From Arachis hypogaea (Eukaryota > Streptophyta > Magnoliopsida > Fabales > Fabaceae): DNA of 64,000 bases. The stretch covers positions 131,243,132 through 131,307,131 of the forward strand of contig NC_092038.1 of assembly GCF_003086295.3 (NCBI RefSeq), read 5' to 3'. Each line of letters opens with the position of its first letter. Positions within the stretch are counted from its first letter, which is position 1. The notes beneath the pieces were generated by a model that worked only from the letters and a program-made list of their open reading frames with translations, did not search any database and was not told where the DNA came from. Shown here piece after piece: positions 48,994-61,095 of the stretch. The position numbers and the translations under genes were made by a program.

Positions 48994-50505
48994 GTATGAT
49001 TAAATTCCACAAGCATCCTTTAATTTATTGAAGGAGTAAAAGTTACTAATGAGAAAAAAAAAACGTAATTGTCGGACTCTGTTTTTGCTTGCAGACATTC
49101 AATCAAATTGAACTTGCCTTAAGCAATAAGTAATACAAATAACTTCAATATGATTCAAAGAAGGAACGAACATTCTTTGGCACAAGCAATAGTAAATTAA
49201 ATTTAAAAGAAAACTTTAAAGAGACATTTGGTGTGTACGTTAACCCTAAATAATAATTTCTATATTGCCCACATTTTTCAACTTATTTATAGTTTGCAGG
49301 TGCAAACTGCAACCCCCAACCTAGCTAGCTAGCTACTACAATAATAAAATTAACCTACATACACTACATCATTGAGAAAATAAACATGCACGCCTTTATT
49401 TGCTAAAAGATAAATATAAGAACAGAATTATTTTAAATTGGCATGTCCAAAGAGTTAATCTTGACAAAATACAAGAGAGTGAAAGCGAACATAATAAAAA
49501 TGTGAAACGAAAACATAAAAAAATGAGAAACATAATAACTACAAACTAATTAAAAAAATAAAACAACAGAATAATTATTTGATCTAACTAAAGCGATAAA
49601 AAACTTTAACAATATCCAAAGAAATAACCTTGACAACAGAAAAGAAAATAAGAATGAAAAAAATTAAAAAGGTGAAATAAATTATAAAAAATCAGATACT
49701 CCTCCTAAGACATTTTATATTTGGGCGAATTCAATGTGAAATTCATCGAAATATGACGAACTTTATATAAAATCTAGATTTATGACGAATCTTATTAATA
49801 TAATGAGATTCGTCGAAAGTACAACAAATTTGGCTCAAATATATAAAAAAATATATCTCAAAAATTAAAGTTTGAATAATTTTTTTTGTTTTATAGTAAA
49901 AAGATCCAAAAAGTAGAATATCCATATAATAATTAAGGGGTAAGTTGCTTGAATTGATGTCTATACACTATATAGAGGTTAGGAAAAAGTTAGTATGTCG
50001 TTCCTAAGCAATTAACTGAAAGTGAAAACCCTTCCTTATGGTTAATTAAATTGCATTTCTATGTATATCATTTTCAAATTTAAACCCTTCCTTTCAAAGA
50101 AAGCGGCGGAACTAGTTTGACTTTAGTTATAGTTTCTTGAAAGTTGAAAATGTTAAAGCTAAGTATTCACTTCTCCTTAGTTACCAATAAAATAAGTTTA
50201 TTAAAGATATATTATTTTTCATTTCTAACCATAGGATAACCCTAATTAAACATTCACTGCGCCAGTTTTAATTCTAATAATATAGTAGCTTTTATATGTT
50301 TAAATATGTTAAATATATAACTATTTATATTATTTTTTTATTGATTTAAATTTTTGGGATAAATAATTTTATAACATCGTATTAAAATTTTATATTCAAA
50401 AAATCTAAAATTCGATACTTGATAAATCTCAAAAGTTAAAAAATAGCATAAGATAAATAAAGGAAAAAAGAAAGCAGGTACAAAAATCAATCAAATTCAA
50501 AACTT
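46810..50505. other. AT-rich intergenic stretch
   Basis: No gene recognised. Contains a (TA)n run at 48958-48990, A/T homopolymers, and a hairpin with 9-bp arms GACGAATCT/AGATTCGTC around 49783-49817. Confidence 0.4.
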
Positions 50506-50513
50506 TCACATAA

Positions 50514-50725
50514 AGAATAAACTACTATTTATATCCATGAACTTTGCAAGCATTGACAAAAGTATCCATCAAACAAAAAAATTAACATTATATCCATAAA
50601 AGATGGATTTCGTGTGACAAAAGTACCTAAACCTTAAATTTTTATTTAGTTTTTAATAAAATTCTTAAATTACCCCCACCTTTTATTATCTTTCCAAAAC
50701 TTTCGCAATTCTCACTACCACCAGC
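50514..50725 (+). repeat. Left arm of a ~210-bp terminal inverted repeat
   Basis: Begins AGAATAAACTACTATTTA and continues with 'gacaaaagtatccatcaaac' and 'ttacccccaccttttatt'. It matches the reverse complement of 56173-56382 through its whole length with scattered differences. Flanked outside by TCACATAA (50506-50513). Confidence 0.82.
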
Positions 50726-52539
50726 ATCTTTCAGGTCTGCGAAATGGGAGCATATAAAACTCTGTTGACCTTTGACAATCTATTGAATGCAGAAGAGACT
50801 TACACATTCAAAATGAATAGCCTAATACAGTTGTTTAATTTCATAGTGTATGGAGGTGGGACGAGTCGGAGAAAAGTGAAACTCGAAGAGTGTAACTATA
50901 ATGCTTTGGGGTTCCATTACATGCATAGTCTGTGAATACTTTCAACATAATAGGGAGTCAATAGGGAGAGGTGGTTGGGTGTGATAACGTGACGAAATCG
51001 TGCACTTCCTTTAGTATCAGCTGTGTAGAAATCAATACTTATGTGATGGACGTGATCAATGAATGAGTCCACGTCACAGTAGGCACTAGCGGATTTGACG
51101 TTTTGGGGAAAGAGGTGGGACGCGAAATATATGGAGTAAATTGTAAGTTGGATATTGTAGGAGATGATGAGGAAAGATGAGATCACCATAAGATCATATC
51201 TACAAGGGTTTGTGATGATGTAGGTATATTGTCGCAAAGGCCAACAAATTTGACAGAAAGTGCAGATCAGGCAACGAAAGTGGTAATCGAGGTGTTGCAG
51301 GAGGAGGTTGAAGAAGAGGGTAGATTGGTAAATTCGGAAATAATTTTGAACGAGTGGGGTTATGAATATTTAAGACTCAATCAAATGAAATTGGTAACGT
51401 ATCATCCTAATAATGGTGGTATTGAAGGTATGACAGATTTAATAAGATATGAGGTGAGTAATAAAGTGAATTCTGAACAAACTATTTCCTGGGATTATGG
51501 TTGTAAATCTAATGGGTTGGGTATATACGTTGCAAATATTAATTGGGTTGAACCTAAAATAAGGCTCACCAATGGAAAAGGAGGCAGCAATAACGTGTTT
51601 GGCCATGAAGGCCCAAGTTCCAAAGCACTTAATCAAGTTGCTGCTGCGGAAGGGTGTACTGGGCTAGGATTGAGGCAACTGGATCGCGCCTGTCCTGGGC
51701 GGGTCGTCAAGCAAGCGGGTCAGGTGAGCATGATTTATCATGGGAGAGTCGCAAAGAACAATGATGCCTCCATGCATAGGGATCTTCGTGAATTGGGGAT
51801 GCGGTCTCAAGGCTGGGAGAAGCACAAACATACCCTGGAGAAAAACATCTTGCGGTGGCTGGTATAGTGACGTCACGATGGCCATTACATAAGTTGGGGG
51901 GCGCTGGCTCAGCAAACAGTGGTGGTGAGGGAAGGTTGACGTCGCAGTTGATCCGGGAAGAAGACGAATCTCAATCCTTCATAGATGCATCGGAATTGGC
52001 ATATGATGGGGGTTAAGGAGGCTGGGAGAGGGAGACGGGTGGTGGAGGCGGAGGGTTGCAGAGGATTAAAATGTGATAGAGGGGCTATTGGGCTTCAAGG
52101 GGAGGAAAGCGCAAAAAAGGGATCTAATAACGGACACGGTGATGGTGATGACTCTGAGCATAATGGCGGTGTTAGTCAAGAAATTGGCAATATAGGGCTG
52201 CTAATAGAAGTGGTTAGTGACAGAAATATACCGGTACTAAATGGCAGAGATGGCTACGATGATGATGACACTATAAGGGGCACAACACATGTCAACGAGG
52301 ATGAAGCCAATGACAATGAGGGTTTAACATTGGATAAACAACTGTTAGAAAACAAAAGGACTTGAGATTTAGCAAGGGAGTCAGGAGCAGAGCTATATAA
52401 CGCATAAGATGACATTATGACTATTCTCCAACAACAGAATGAAGAAATTTCTCTGAAAAGAAGGTTGGCAAAACAGAAGGCAAAAGTTAGATGGAGCATA
52501 CCAAAACTCATAAAAAGGTGTGTAATAATTTATTAAAAT

Positions 52540-53213
52540 AATTTTTAGTTCTTGGAATGTTAGAAGATTGAGGGGTGATAGAAAGTTAAAGATGGTAAAG
52601 GACCTAAAGAGAAAATATAGATTAAATATGTTAGGTTTGGAGGAGACTAAAAGACAGTTAGTGACTAAATTTGATATACCAAAAATTTGGGAAATAGTTG
52701 TGTAGGGTGGGACTATGTTGAATCTGATGGTGCATCTAGTGGGTTGTTGTTAATATGGGATGATGAAATTTTTAAAATAAGAAATAGTTATAAAAGGGAC
52801 AGATGGTTATGTGTCAAAAGAGAGTTATTGAAGAATAAGTTTAATTATGCTTTTATTTTGGTTTATGGTGCACATGTTAGAGATGAGAAGCTTTTTGTGT
52901 GGGAGGAGTTGAGTTACATAGCTGGGTTATGCCAGGTTCCCTATTGCTTCATAGGGACTTTAATGAGATTGCATAAATGGAAGAAAGACGAGGCACTGAT
53001 AGTTTATCCTTGTCAGCCGAAGACTTCAAGAATCGGATACATGATATGGGTGTGGTGGACTTGCCAATTACTGACCGCAAGTTTACATGGTTCAGAGGTC
53101 GATACTGCAGCCGTATCAATAGGGTACTGGTTAGCCTAGAATGGCTTGAGAAGTTTCCAGAGACTCGGTTACGAGGTGGTCCAAAGGGTCGTCTGATCAC
53201 TGTCCTATTATAG
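52540..53213 (+). pseudogene. LINE endonuclease (APE-type) fragment
   Basis: Begins with SSWNVRRLRGDRK, the usual opening of the APE-like domain, then LGLEETK, GLLLIWDD and a downstream block DLPITDRKFTWFRG (catalytic-loop region). The frame changes several times, including near 52685 and 52980. Confidence 0.8.
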
Positions 53214-53573
53214 TAGAAGATAAGAGGCAAAGATATGGGCCGAGGCTGTTCCGAAGTCTTGACTCGTGGTTTACACATGAAGGTTTCCTAAGGATGGTCA
53301 AAGAGGAATGGAAAGGACTAGGTGAGGCGTAATTCACAGATAAATTGAAGGCCTTGACAGTTCTTCTGGGACGATGGCATAAACATCATTTTTGTGACAT
53401 GGGCAAAAAAAATCATGAAGTTTGAGGAAGATATTAAGAAGATTGATGACATTTTGGGCGATGGTGTTTATGATGGAACAGTGGAGGTAAGAAGAATGGC
53501 GCTTGTGGTTTGCTGTGAGAAATGGTATGTAAGGAAGGAACCACATTAGAAGCAGATATCGTGCTCTAGACAT

Positions 53574-55706
53574 GTGATGGACATTGATAAGAACACAAGG
53601 TACTTCCACAACTTAGCTTTTGCGAGAAGGAGAAACAATAGGATTGATACGCTACTCATTAATAGAAGATTGATAAGGAATCAAGTTAGAATTAAGATTG
53701 TGATTAGGAACTTTTATAAGAACTTGTATCATCAGGAAGAGTCTTCTTTGGTATGGTTCAGGGACGGTCTAGTGGAAATGATTGGTGAAGAGGATGCTTC
53801 GGCTTTGGAGGTGCAACCAACTCCTGAGAAAGTTAGAGAAGTAGTGTGGGATTGTAAATCATCCAAGACTCCAGGAAGTGATGGATACAATATGAACTTC
53901 ATAAAAAGGTGTTGGGCTGAAATTGGCTCTGAATGTACGGCAGCGATGTCAAATTTTTTCCCGACTTCCAAGTTACCGGTGGATGCTAATCTCACTTGGG
54001 TGGCATTGGCCCCCTAAGTTTACTAGTGCAAAGGAAATAAAAGATCTAAGACCGATCAACATGGTAGATTGTGTGTATAAAGTCAGTTCAAAAATGTTGG
54101 TTAGGAGGATGCAAGAAATAATGTCACGTCTAGTAGGTGAGACACAGAGTGCTTTTGTCAAGGCCTCAAGGGGCAGAAGATTCATGATGGGGATCTTATC
54201 GCATGCAAAACTGTTCAATGGATTAAATTGAGGAAGAAGGAAGCGATGATAATAATGCTAGACTTCCAGAAAGCATATGATAGAGTCAAATGGAGCTTTG
54301 TAGACCTTGTGTTGCAAAATATGGGTTTTGGACGAAGATGGAGGAGTTAGGTTATAGAGTGTGTAAGAACGTGTTCTATGTCAGTATTGATAAACGACTC
54401 GCTATCTAAGCCATTTAAGATGGAAAGGGGTCTGCGACAGGGTGATCCATTGTCTCCATTTTTGTTTGCACTTGTCGTTGATGTTCTACATAGAATGTTT
54501 GGGGAGGCGGTAAGAAACGGGCGCATATCGTCGTTACTGGTGGGTAGAGATCATATTGAGTTATCATATCTTCAGTTTGTGGACGATACTGTTCTGTTTT
54601 GTCCCCCAGAGGAAGAGACCATTAAGAATTACAGGAGGATCCTTTGTCATTTTGAGCTAATGTTGGGGCTGAGTATTAATTTTAAAAAATCTAGCTTGAT
54701 TCTAATTAAGTGTGATGATAAGTGGGTACAACATATGTGTCGCGCGTTGGGCTGTAAGGTAACCTTTCTTCCAGTGAAATATTTGGGGATCCCGTTAGGA
54801 GCGAACCCGAGGTTGGTAAAGACTTGGAAGTCCATTGTAGAAAAAGTAGAGGAGAAGCTTAGCATATGGAAAGCCAAGGTTCTCAATAAAGCCGATAAGT
54901 TGGTGCTTATTAAATCTGTATTGAACAGCCTCCCTGTCTATTATTTAAGTTTATATAAAATGCCAAAGGCTGTTGCAGAGAAACTAATTTCCTTACAGAG
55001 AATATTTCTATGGAATAAGGAGGATGGTAGGAATGGTATGGCAATGGTCAAGTGGGAGGTGGTGTAGGCTCCCAAAAAGTTTCGTGGGTTGGGCATCGGA
55101 AATGCCATGGTGCATAACACAACCCTTTTATTTAAGTGGAGGTGGCGTTTTTCGAAGGAGGATTGTCCCTTATGGAAGAAGATGGTTTGCCCTTATAATA
55201 ACCTGAACCTAAATGTGATGCTATCATCCCAGGTGTTACCTGTCTGGGGGGCCATGGAAAGATATATGCGCTATATACAGTTCAAGGATCAACAAGTAAG
55301 ACAGAATATGATTAATGGGTTGTCTATGGAGATTGGTGATGGAAGAGAGACTCGATTCTGGGAGGATGTATGGATATGTGGCGGTTCTCTGAAAGATCAA
55401 TTTTTGAGGATTTTCTCAGTTTCAAACTAAAGAGGATCCGTTATAGGGGATTGTGGGTTCTAGGACGGGTTATAGTGGAGATGGAACTTCCAACGGAGGA
55501 GAGAGCTATTCAAATGGGAGTTGGATTTAGACTTAGTGAGCCAGTTGCAAGAAACTTTAAGACTGGTCAAACTTGCTTATGACAGAGAGAATAGAGTTGT
55601 GTGGAATTTTGATAAACAAAGTGTATTTTCTACTAACTCTTTTGTGCAGGTGTTGCATGCGGAAATGATTCCGGAAGATATAGCGAGTTATAGCTTTATT
55701 ATGTAA
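53574..55706 (+). pseudogene. LINE reverse transcriptase and zf-RVT-like fragment
   Basis: RT motifs in order: SKTPGSDGYNMNFIK, DLRPINMVDCVYKVSSKML, LDFQKAYDRVKW (motif A, frame-shifted at ~54220), GLRQGDPLSPFLFALV, and FVDDTVLF (motif C with FVDD). KYLGIPLGANPR and the downstream LSLYKMPKAVAEKL follow. After 55067 the frame changes into a degenerate zf-RVT region with WKARWKW-like spacing. An in-frame TAG after GRRWR (54350) replaces an expected Trp. Confidence 0.85.
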
Positions 55707-56172
55707 CAAAGGTGTTGAATATGGTCACCACTTGTTTCTTGGTTGTGAATTTTTTTGGCAGGTTTGGTGTGCATGGTTGTTATTTGTTGGAAGGAAATGG
55801 TCGTGTCCGGGGACGCTAAAGGAATATTTTCAAAGTTGGACTGAGCTATCAATTAGTAAGGAGGAGCGTAAGACGTGGATAGTGTGTTTCTGTGCAATTA
55901 TCTAGAACATTTGGCTAAAAAGGAATATAATGATATTTTAAAATAAAGGAAAAGGGGTTGACGATATTATCCATCAGTCCTTTATGAACTATAAATAATG
56001 GTTAGGTGTGGATCCCTTTTGTTGTTGATGGCAATGTCGAAAATGACAGGAGGATATCTATTAATGTTCTTTGCGTTGGTTGCTTTGTTTTAATTGTTAT
56101 TGATTGTTTTTGTTTGTTATCTTTTTATGCTCCATTTGTTGTGTTGAGCTTTTTTTTTTCAAACAAAAAAAA

Positions 56173-56382
56173 GGGTTATGAAAGTTTGAAATTTGATAAA
56201 GAAGATAAAGGGTAGGGGTAATCGAGAATTTTATTTAAAAAGTCAACAAAAAATTAGGATTTTGATACTTTTGTTATACGGAACTCATCTTTTATGAATA
56301 CAACATTAATTTTTTTGTTTAATGGATATTTTTGTCAGTGTTCATAAAATTTATAGATATAAATAAAATAGTAGTTCATTCT
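56173..56382 (-). repeat. Right arm of the ~210-bp terminal inverted repeat
   Basis: Reverse complement of 50514-50725 with scattered differences; ends GTAGTTCATTCT and is followed by TCACACAA (56383-56390), which matches the left flank TCACATAA at 7 of 8 positions. The A-run of the LINE touches its inner edge. Confidence 0.82.
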
Positions 56383-56661
56383 TCACACAAATTAATAATA
56401 TTAGAGATATAATAATCTAAAATTATTTTATTTAATCTAATATCTAACCTTATATATTTACTTTGATGGTAACTAATGAATATAAAATAAGATAATTTTT
56501 TATTGATTTAGACTGATTTTTAAAATATCTTTTAAATATTCTTTTCACAAATTGTCTTAATTAATGCTCTATAACAAACCGTGGATATGTGCTTTATCAT
56601 ATACAGAAGGGAGAAGGAAAAAAATCCTTCTCAATATAGGGTATGAAAGAACGGTTCCATC

Positions 56662-57622
56662 CAGGGACGGATCCATGCATGCATTGGGAAGAGGGGACAT
56701 TTGCCCCACAAAGGTTTTTCAAAAAAAACTAATACTTACACTTTTATATATATATATATATATATATATAACTTATTATATTATATTTATTTTAAAATAA
56801 AATATAAATATTTTTTTTGTATTTTATATTTAAAAAATAAAATATAAATAATTTTTTTGTATTTTATATTTAAAAAATATTTTATTCAATTTAATTTAAT
56901 ATAAAAAAATAAAAAATAAATAAATTCAAAAATTATAATTAATTTTATTATATTAATTAATTAATTGATAATTAAATTAAAATTTAATTTTTTAATTAAA
57001 TACAATTTAAATTATTAGTAATTTTTTAAAAATTATTTAAGATAAAAAATATATTATTTATATGTTAATATACTGTAATTATTTTGGTTAAAAAATTTAT
57101 TTATATCATATATAAAGATTATAATAAGTAGATTTGACAATTAAATATGAGATAATAAAAAATAAAATAATTGTTTAAAAAATATATAAAAAAATAATAT
57201 TTAGTCATGTTAAAAATAAAAATAAAAAGTCATTATAAATTATTTTTTGTTATTTTAAATATTCTACTGTGTATGAAATTATATTTTGATTATTTTAAAT
57301 ATTATAATAAGTGATTATATATATTTTTAGTTCCTATTAATAAGTATAGATAATTTTTATTTAAAATTTTAAATATATCTAAATCAATTTGGATTAGTTA
57401 AATGATAGCTTAATCGTTTGCTTAAGTAAATATTGGGATTTGAATTTCATTTCGTATGTATAGTAATTTATTACCAGCCAATTACAGACTATTAAATGAA
57501 ACTCAAATTCATAATGAATTAGTCTTTAACTTATTGGGTATTGTAAAAAATAAAAAAAAATTTATACCAAAATTTTATTATATTTTTATTCTCACTATTA
57601 AATTTTTTTTGGTCTGTCACTG
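56662..57622 (+). mobile_element. Non-autonomous hAT-like element, 961 bp
   Basis: Starts CAGGGACGGATCCA, ends TTGGTCTGTCACTG (imperfect inverted repeat). The flanks GTTCCATC (left) and GTTCATCA (right) match as an 8-bp target duplication if one base was lost. A GC-rich block GGGGACATTTGCCCC lies ~30 bp from the left end, like the palindromes in the elements at 11934 and 13178. The interior is extremely AT-rich, with a (TA)n at ~56742-56770. Confidence 0.75.
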
Positions 57623-58375
57623 GTTCATCATGTTAAGCATTGATATATAGCTCTTGAGTAGTGTATCAATGATTCAAGTTCAACTTCTAAATTTCACCAA
57701 AGTTAGGGTTTAGTAAGCTATAATTTAGGTAGATGATAATGATATGAATTGAAGAAACAATTTCGTCAAATAAATTATTGTCTACCTTAGTTTCTTCCAA
57801 TTATCTCCTTTCCTATTTAATATTACATCGCCATAATTAAATTCCAAATAAAGCAATATTTGTATGGTACCAGTTAATTAACAACTAGTAAATACCGTAT
57901 ATTAATAATACAAAATCTTGATAGAGAATTAGAGATACTTTTTAATCATATATGTGTAATTTAATTTTCTCTTAAAAAAAATGGACGTGAAGTATACATA
58001 GGGTTCATATGCTGATATACATAATTATATTAGGCATACATAACTTCATAAGTAATGTAAAGAAAATGCAATGACATTTTATATATATTAATTAAGGATA
58101 TAAAAGTGGCGAATTATCAAATTCTCCTACAATAATGATTATCTATTCTTTATCAAATAACAAAAGGTAAATAAACCAGTTTTTTTTTTTTTTCATCAAT
58201 CATCAACTCAAATTCATGGCATTTCTTATTCAAGAGATTCTTTATCTTTTAATGATTGAAACCATTAGCTTTTGACTATCGATGAATGTAATAATATAAC
58301 CCCACAAGGATTCTTTTTGTGATGGAAAAAATCGAACCGTGGTAGAGTTAGTAAATTGTAGCTGGGGCAAAAGAC

Positions 58376-58448
<73 letters not shown>
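58376..58448. repeat. (AAT)n microsatellite
   Basis: About 24 AAT units; the poly-Leu minus-strand frame here is its translation. Confidence 0.95.
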
Positions 58449-58451
<3 letters not shown>

Positions 58452-58764
58452 TAAGGTACAATTTAACAACAAAAAATTATAAAATTTATTATTTTTGAAC
58501 TATAATTAGTCAATAATATTTAAATATGTGAATTGAAAATATATTATTAAATTATTAAACAAAAAATATTAGACTAATAACTAAAAGTATTTACCAAAAA
58601 TAATACATTCTGTTAACTTTTGAATTTTTCTCAATTAAAAGATTTGAAACACCAAACTGAAATATATTTAATTTAATTTGTATGAAAATGTGAAAAGTTG
58701 TGTCATCATTTTCTTTAATTGTCTGAGGCTTCATCCCTGCATGTCCCGGTAATTAGCTTCCAAA

Positions 58765-58816
<52 letters not shown>
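58765..58816. repeat. (ATT)n microsatellite
   Basis: About 17 ATT units, reverse-complement type to the (AAT)n run ~320 bp before it; the two could pair in a transcript. Confidence 0.95.
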
Positions 58817-58817
<1 letters not shown>

Positions 58818-59204
58818 AACATGTCAAATTAACATTATTTAGTAATAAACAATCCCTGAAATACGAAAACAATATAAGTATGTAGTACGGACACCTACCT
58901 CTGAGTCCAACCAATGCTAAACTAACCAAAAGAGATTAGTAGCACATATCTTGACTAAAAGAGATTATTTATCCAAAAGCAACTTTAATTTGTCTCTCTA
59001 AAAGACTAGGTAGCTCAATAGCTCTTATTATATAGGAATCTTTGAAGATTGTACCAATGCTTAAAATCCAAAATTAAAAGGCAAACAAGTAAATTAAAGG
59101 TGTTTAATTATCTTTTCCTTCTATTTTATACGAATTGAATAATAATATTCTCCGGGTTCCATGGTTTTTATTGCTCCGTGGTATATATTTTTACAAAAAT
59201 ATTT

Positions 59205-59345
59205 TTTATATATTAAAATCAGTCATTAATATATTTATATATAAATATATGTAGTTTAATTTATTTTTAATATATATTTATATTCTAACATATATTTTAT
59301 ACTGATAACTAATTTTAATAGTTAATTTTAATATACATATAACAC
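59205..59345. repeat. AT-rich MITE copy (16676 family)
   Basis: Contains 'aaaatcagtcattaatata', 'gtttaatttatttttaat' and, near the right, 'taactaattttaatagtta'; the ends are imperfectly complementary. Same core as 16676-16782. Confidence 0.6.
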
Positions 59346-59950
59346 TACTCATATATCTAATAATATCTATACACACAAAGATAAGTTCTATGTTTTTTAA
59401 GTGAGTCAAATCATATTTTTCAACTTAAATTATCTTGTCATCTTATTTTTAAAAATTTATATGAATCTCCTTCAATTATTTAAATTTAAAACCTGAAATT
59501 TGAATCTTTATAAATTTCCTAACAATCTTTTTTATCTTCAATTTTCATAGAAGACAACTAATAATTATACAAATCTCTTGATTTTCTAAATCAATCGGAT
59601 TTTCTAAATCTCTTAATTTTATTTAATAAAAAAATAATATCTCAACATATTTTTTAATGTTTAATTTTATCCTAAACATCCTCCAGCCCTATATATATAT
59701 ATATATATATGAAAAACTTTAAAATGATTATATTATTAAGATTTCAAGATATTATTTATGATTACTTTCTTTATTTAGTGCTTACAAGAATTTTTAGGAT
59801 AATAACTATATCACATATTTCACATTCTTTGTGTTGCTGGGTCTTTGGAATCTCCATCTAATTAACTTTCGATCATTTTGAAATGATTTACACATTCAAA
59901 TGTTATCATGAAGCCAGCAGACAAATTAATAAATGGGTGGATGCCAGTTG

Positions 59951-59954
<4 letters not shown>

Positions 59955-60018
<64 letters not shown>
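59955..60018. repeat. (TA)n microsatellite
   Basis: About 31 TA units. Confidence 0.95.
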
Positions 60019-60021
<3 letters not shown>

Positions 60022-61067
60022 GAAAGAACAGTAAAACCTTCATAATCCCAAATATAAAATACTATTAGAGTATTATGTGTTAAACTGTTAATCCCTTGGC
60101 TCCAAACCAACCAAAAAGATTATTTAACACTTTTAATTAATCAATTAAATAATGATCATAAAAGGCAACTTTCCGTTTTGATCAGTGGTCCATGCATGAC
60201 ATAAAGACAAGTTTGTCCAAATGTAGCCAGCAGAAGAGCAAGATGTAATAGAATTATACAGCATAGTGTTTGATGCAAAATGCTTAATTTATTTTATTAT
60301 TTATGATATCAATATCATTATAAATTCCATGCCAAGCAGTTCATCAATAGCTTTTGAAAGGTTATTTAATTTGCATATATTGAAAACTAAGACGAGGGGT
60401 CAGGGGAGGTTAATTTTTTTTAGATATGGAAAAAATTGTGTATAATTTACACTAATGGATAATTAATATATTTTTTTATATAAATTTATTTTTTTTGTTA
60501 ATTTTAAGTAATAAATTGGACTTTCAGATTTTGAGAAGTAGAAAAATCTGATAATCAGATTTTATACTACTGAATAAATTAGAGAGTTCGATTTATATTG
60601 AAAGAAATATTTTTTCAATTGGATGGTTTGATTTGTAAATTTAAAATTTTTTAATATTAAAATATAAATCTAAGAGTTAAATTTATATGTTTAAAAAAAT
60701 TTAAAATAAAATTTTAAATTTAATTCCCATATTTATGTGTTTAAAAAAATTAAAATAATAAATTTAACTTTTAAATTTATGCTTCACACATAAAAAAAAA
60801 AACATAAACTCTTCACATTGTTTAAAAAAAATATCATTGGAAATTTAGTAACAAAAATAAAAAACAACCATGAGACTGAAAAGTAATGTTATTTATGCAA
60901 ACAATAAAAAATTAGAAAAAATACTTATGTATTGAGTGGTTATAGAATAAATAAATTTATTATATTTAGTTAAAAATTAAATAATAAAAGTATTTTTTAT
61001 TAACGTAAAAAATGACAATCCAAGAACACTGAAAAAATAAATCAAAATGAAGGAACAAAAGTTTTCA

Positions 61068-61095
61068 ACCCGTGGTCGCACGGGTCTTCTGCTAG
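61068..61095 (+). mobile_element. Helitron 3' terminus
   Basis: A perfect 7-bp stem ACCCGTG-GTCG-CACGGGT (61068-61085) is followed after six bases by CTAG (61092-61095) and then T. A GC-rich hairpin a few bases before a terminal CTRR, inserted before T, is the defining 3' end of plant Helitrons. The hairpin stands out in AT-rich surroundings. Only the terminus is annotated because the TC-starting 5' end was not found. Confidence 0.7.

Larger units (their letters stand above)
50726..56172 (+). mobile_element. LINE (L1-type non-LTR retrotransposon), decayed
   Basis: An ORF1-like part at ~50744-52510 has a DUF4283-like stretch (LLTFDNLLNAEETYTFKMN) and later low-complexity acidic sequence. An endonuclease domain, a reverse transcriptase and a zf-RVT-like C-terminal part follow. 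The 3' end is the plant-LINE type, with 'tgctccatttgttgtgttga' followed by a T-run and an A-run ending at ~56172. Multiple stops and frameshifts show it is dead. It exactly fills the space between the two inverted-repeat arms. Confidence 0.85.
57630..61060. other. AT-rich stretch, partly Helitron interior
   Basis: No gene recognised. Microsatellites and a MITE are listed separately. The Helitron end at 61095 implies that an unknown length of this stretch is Helitron sequence; I could not find its 5' start. Confidence 0.4.

Noticed and set aside
58242..58472. 76-codon minus-strand frame with a long poly-Leu run
   Set aside because: It is the translation of the (AAT)n microsatellite.
59862..60110. 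82-codon minus-strand frame with an alternating Ile-Tyr run
   Set aside because: It is the translation of the (TA)n microsatellite.
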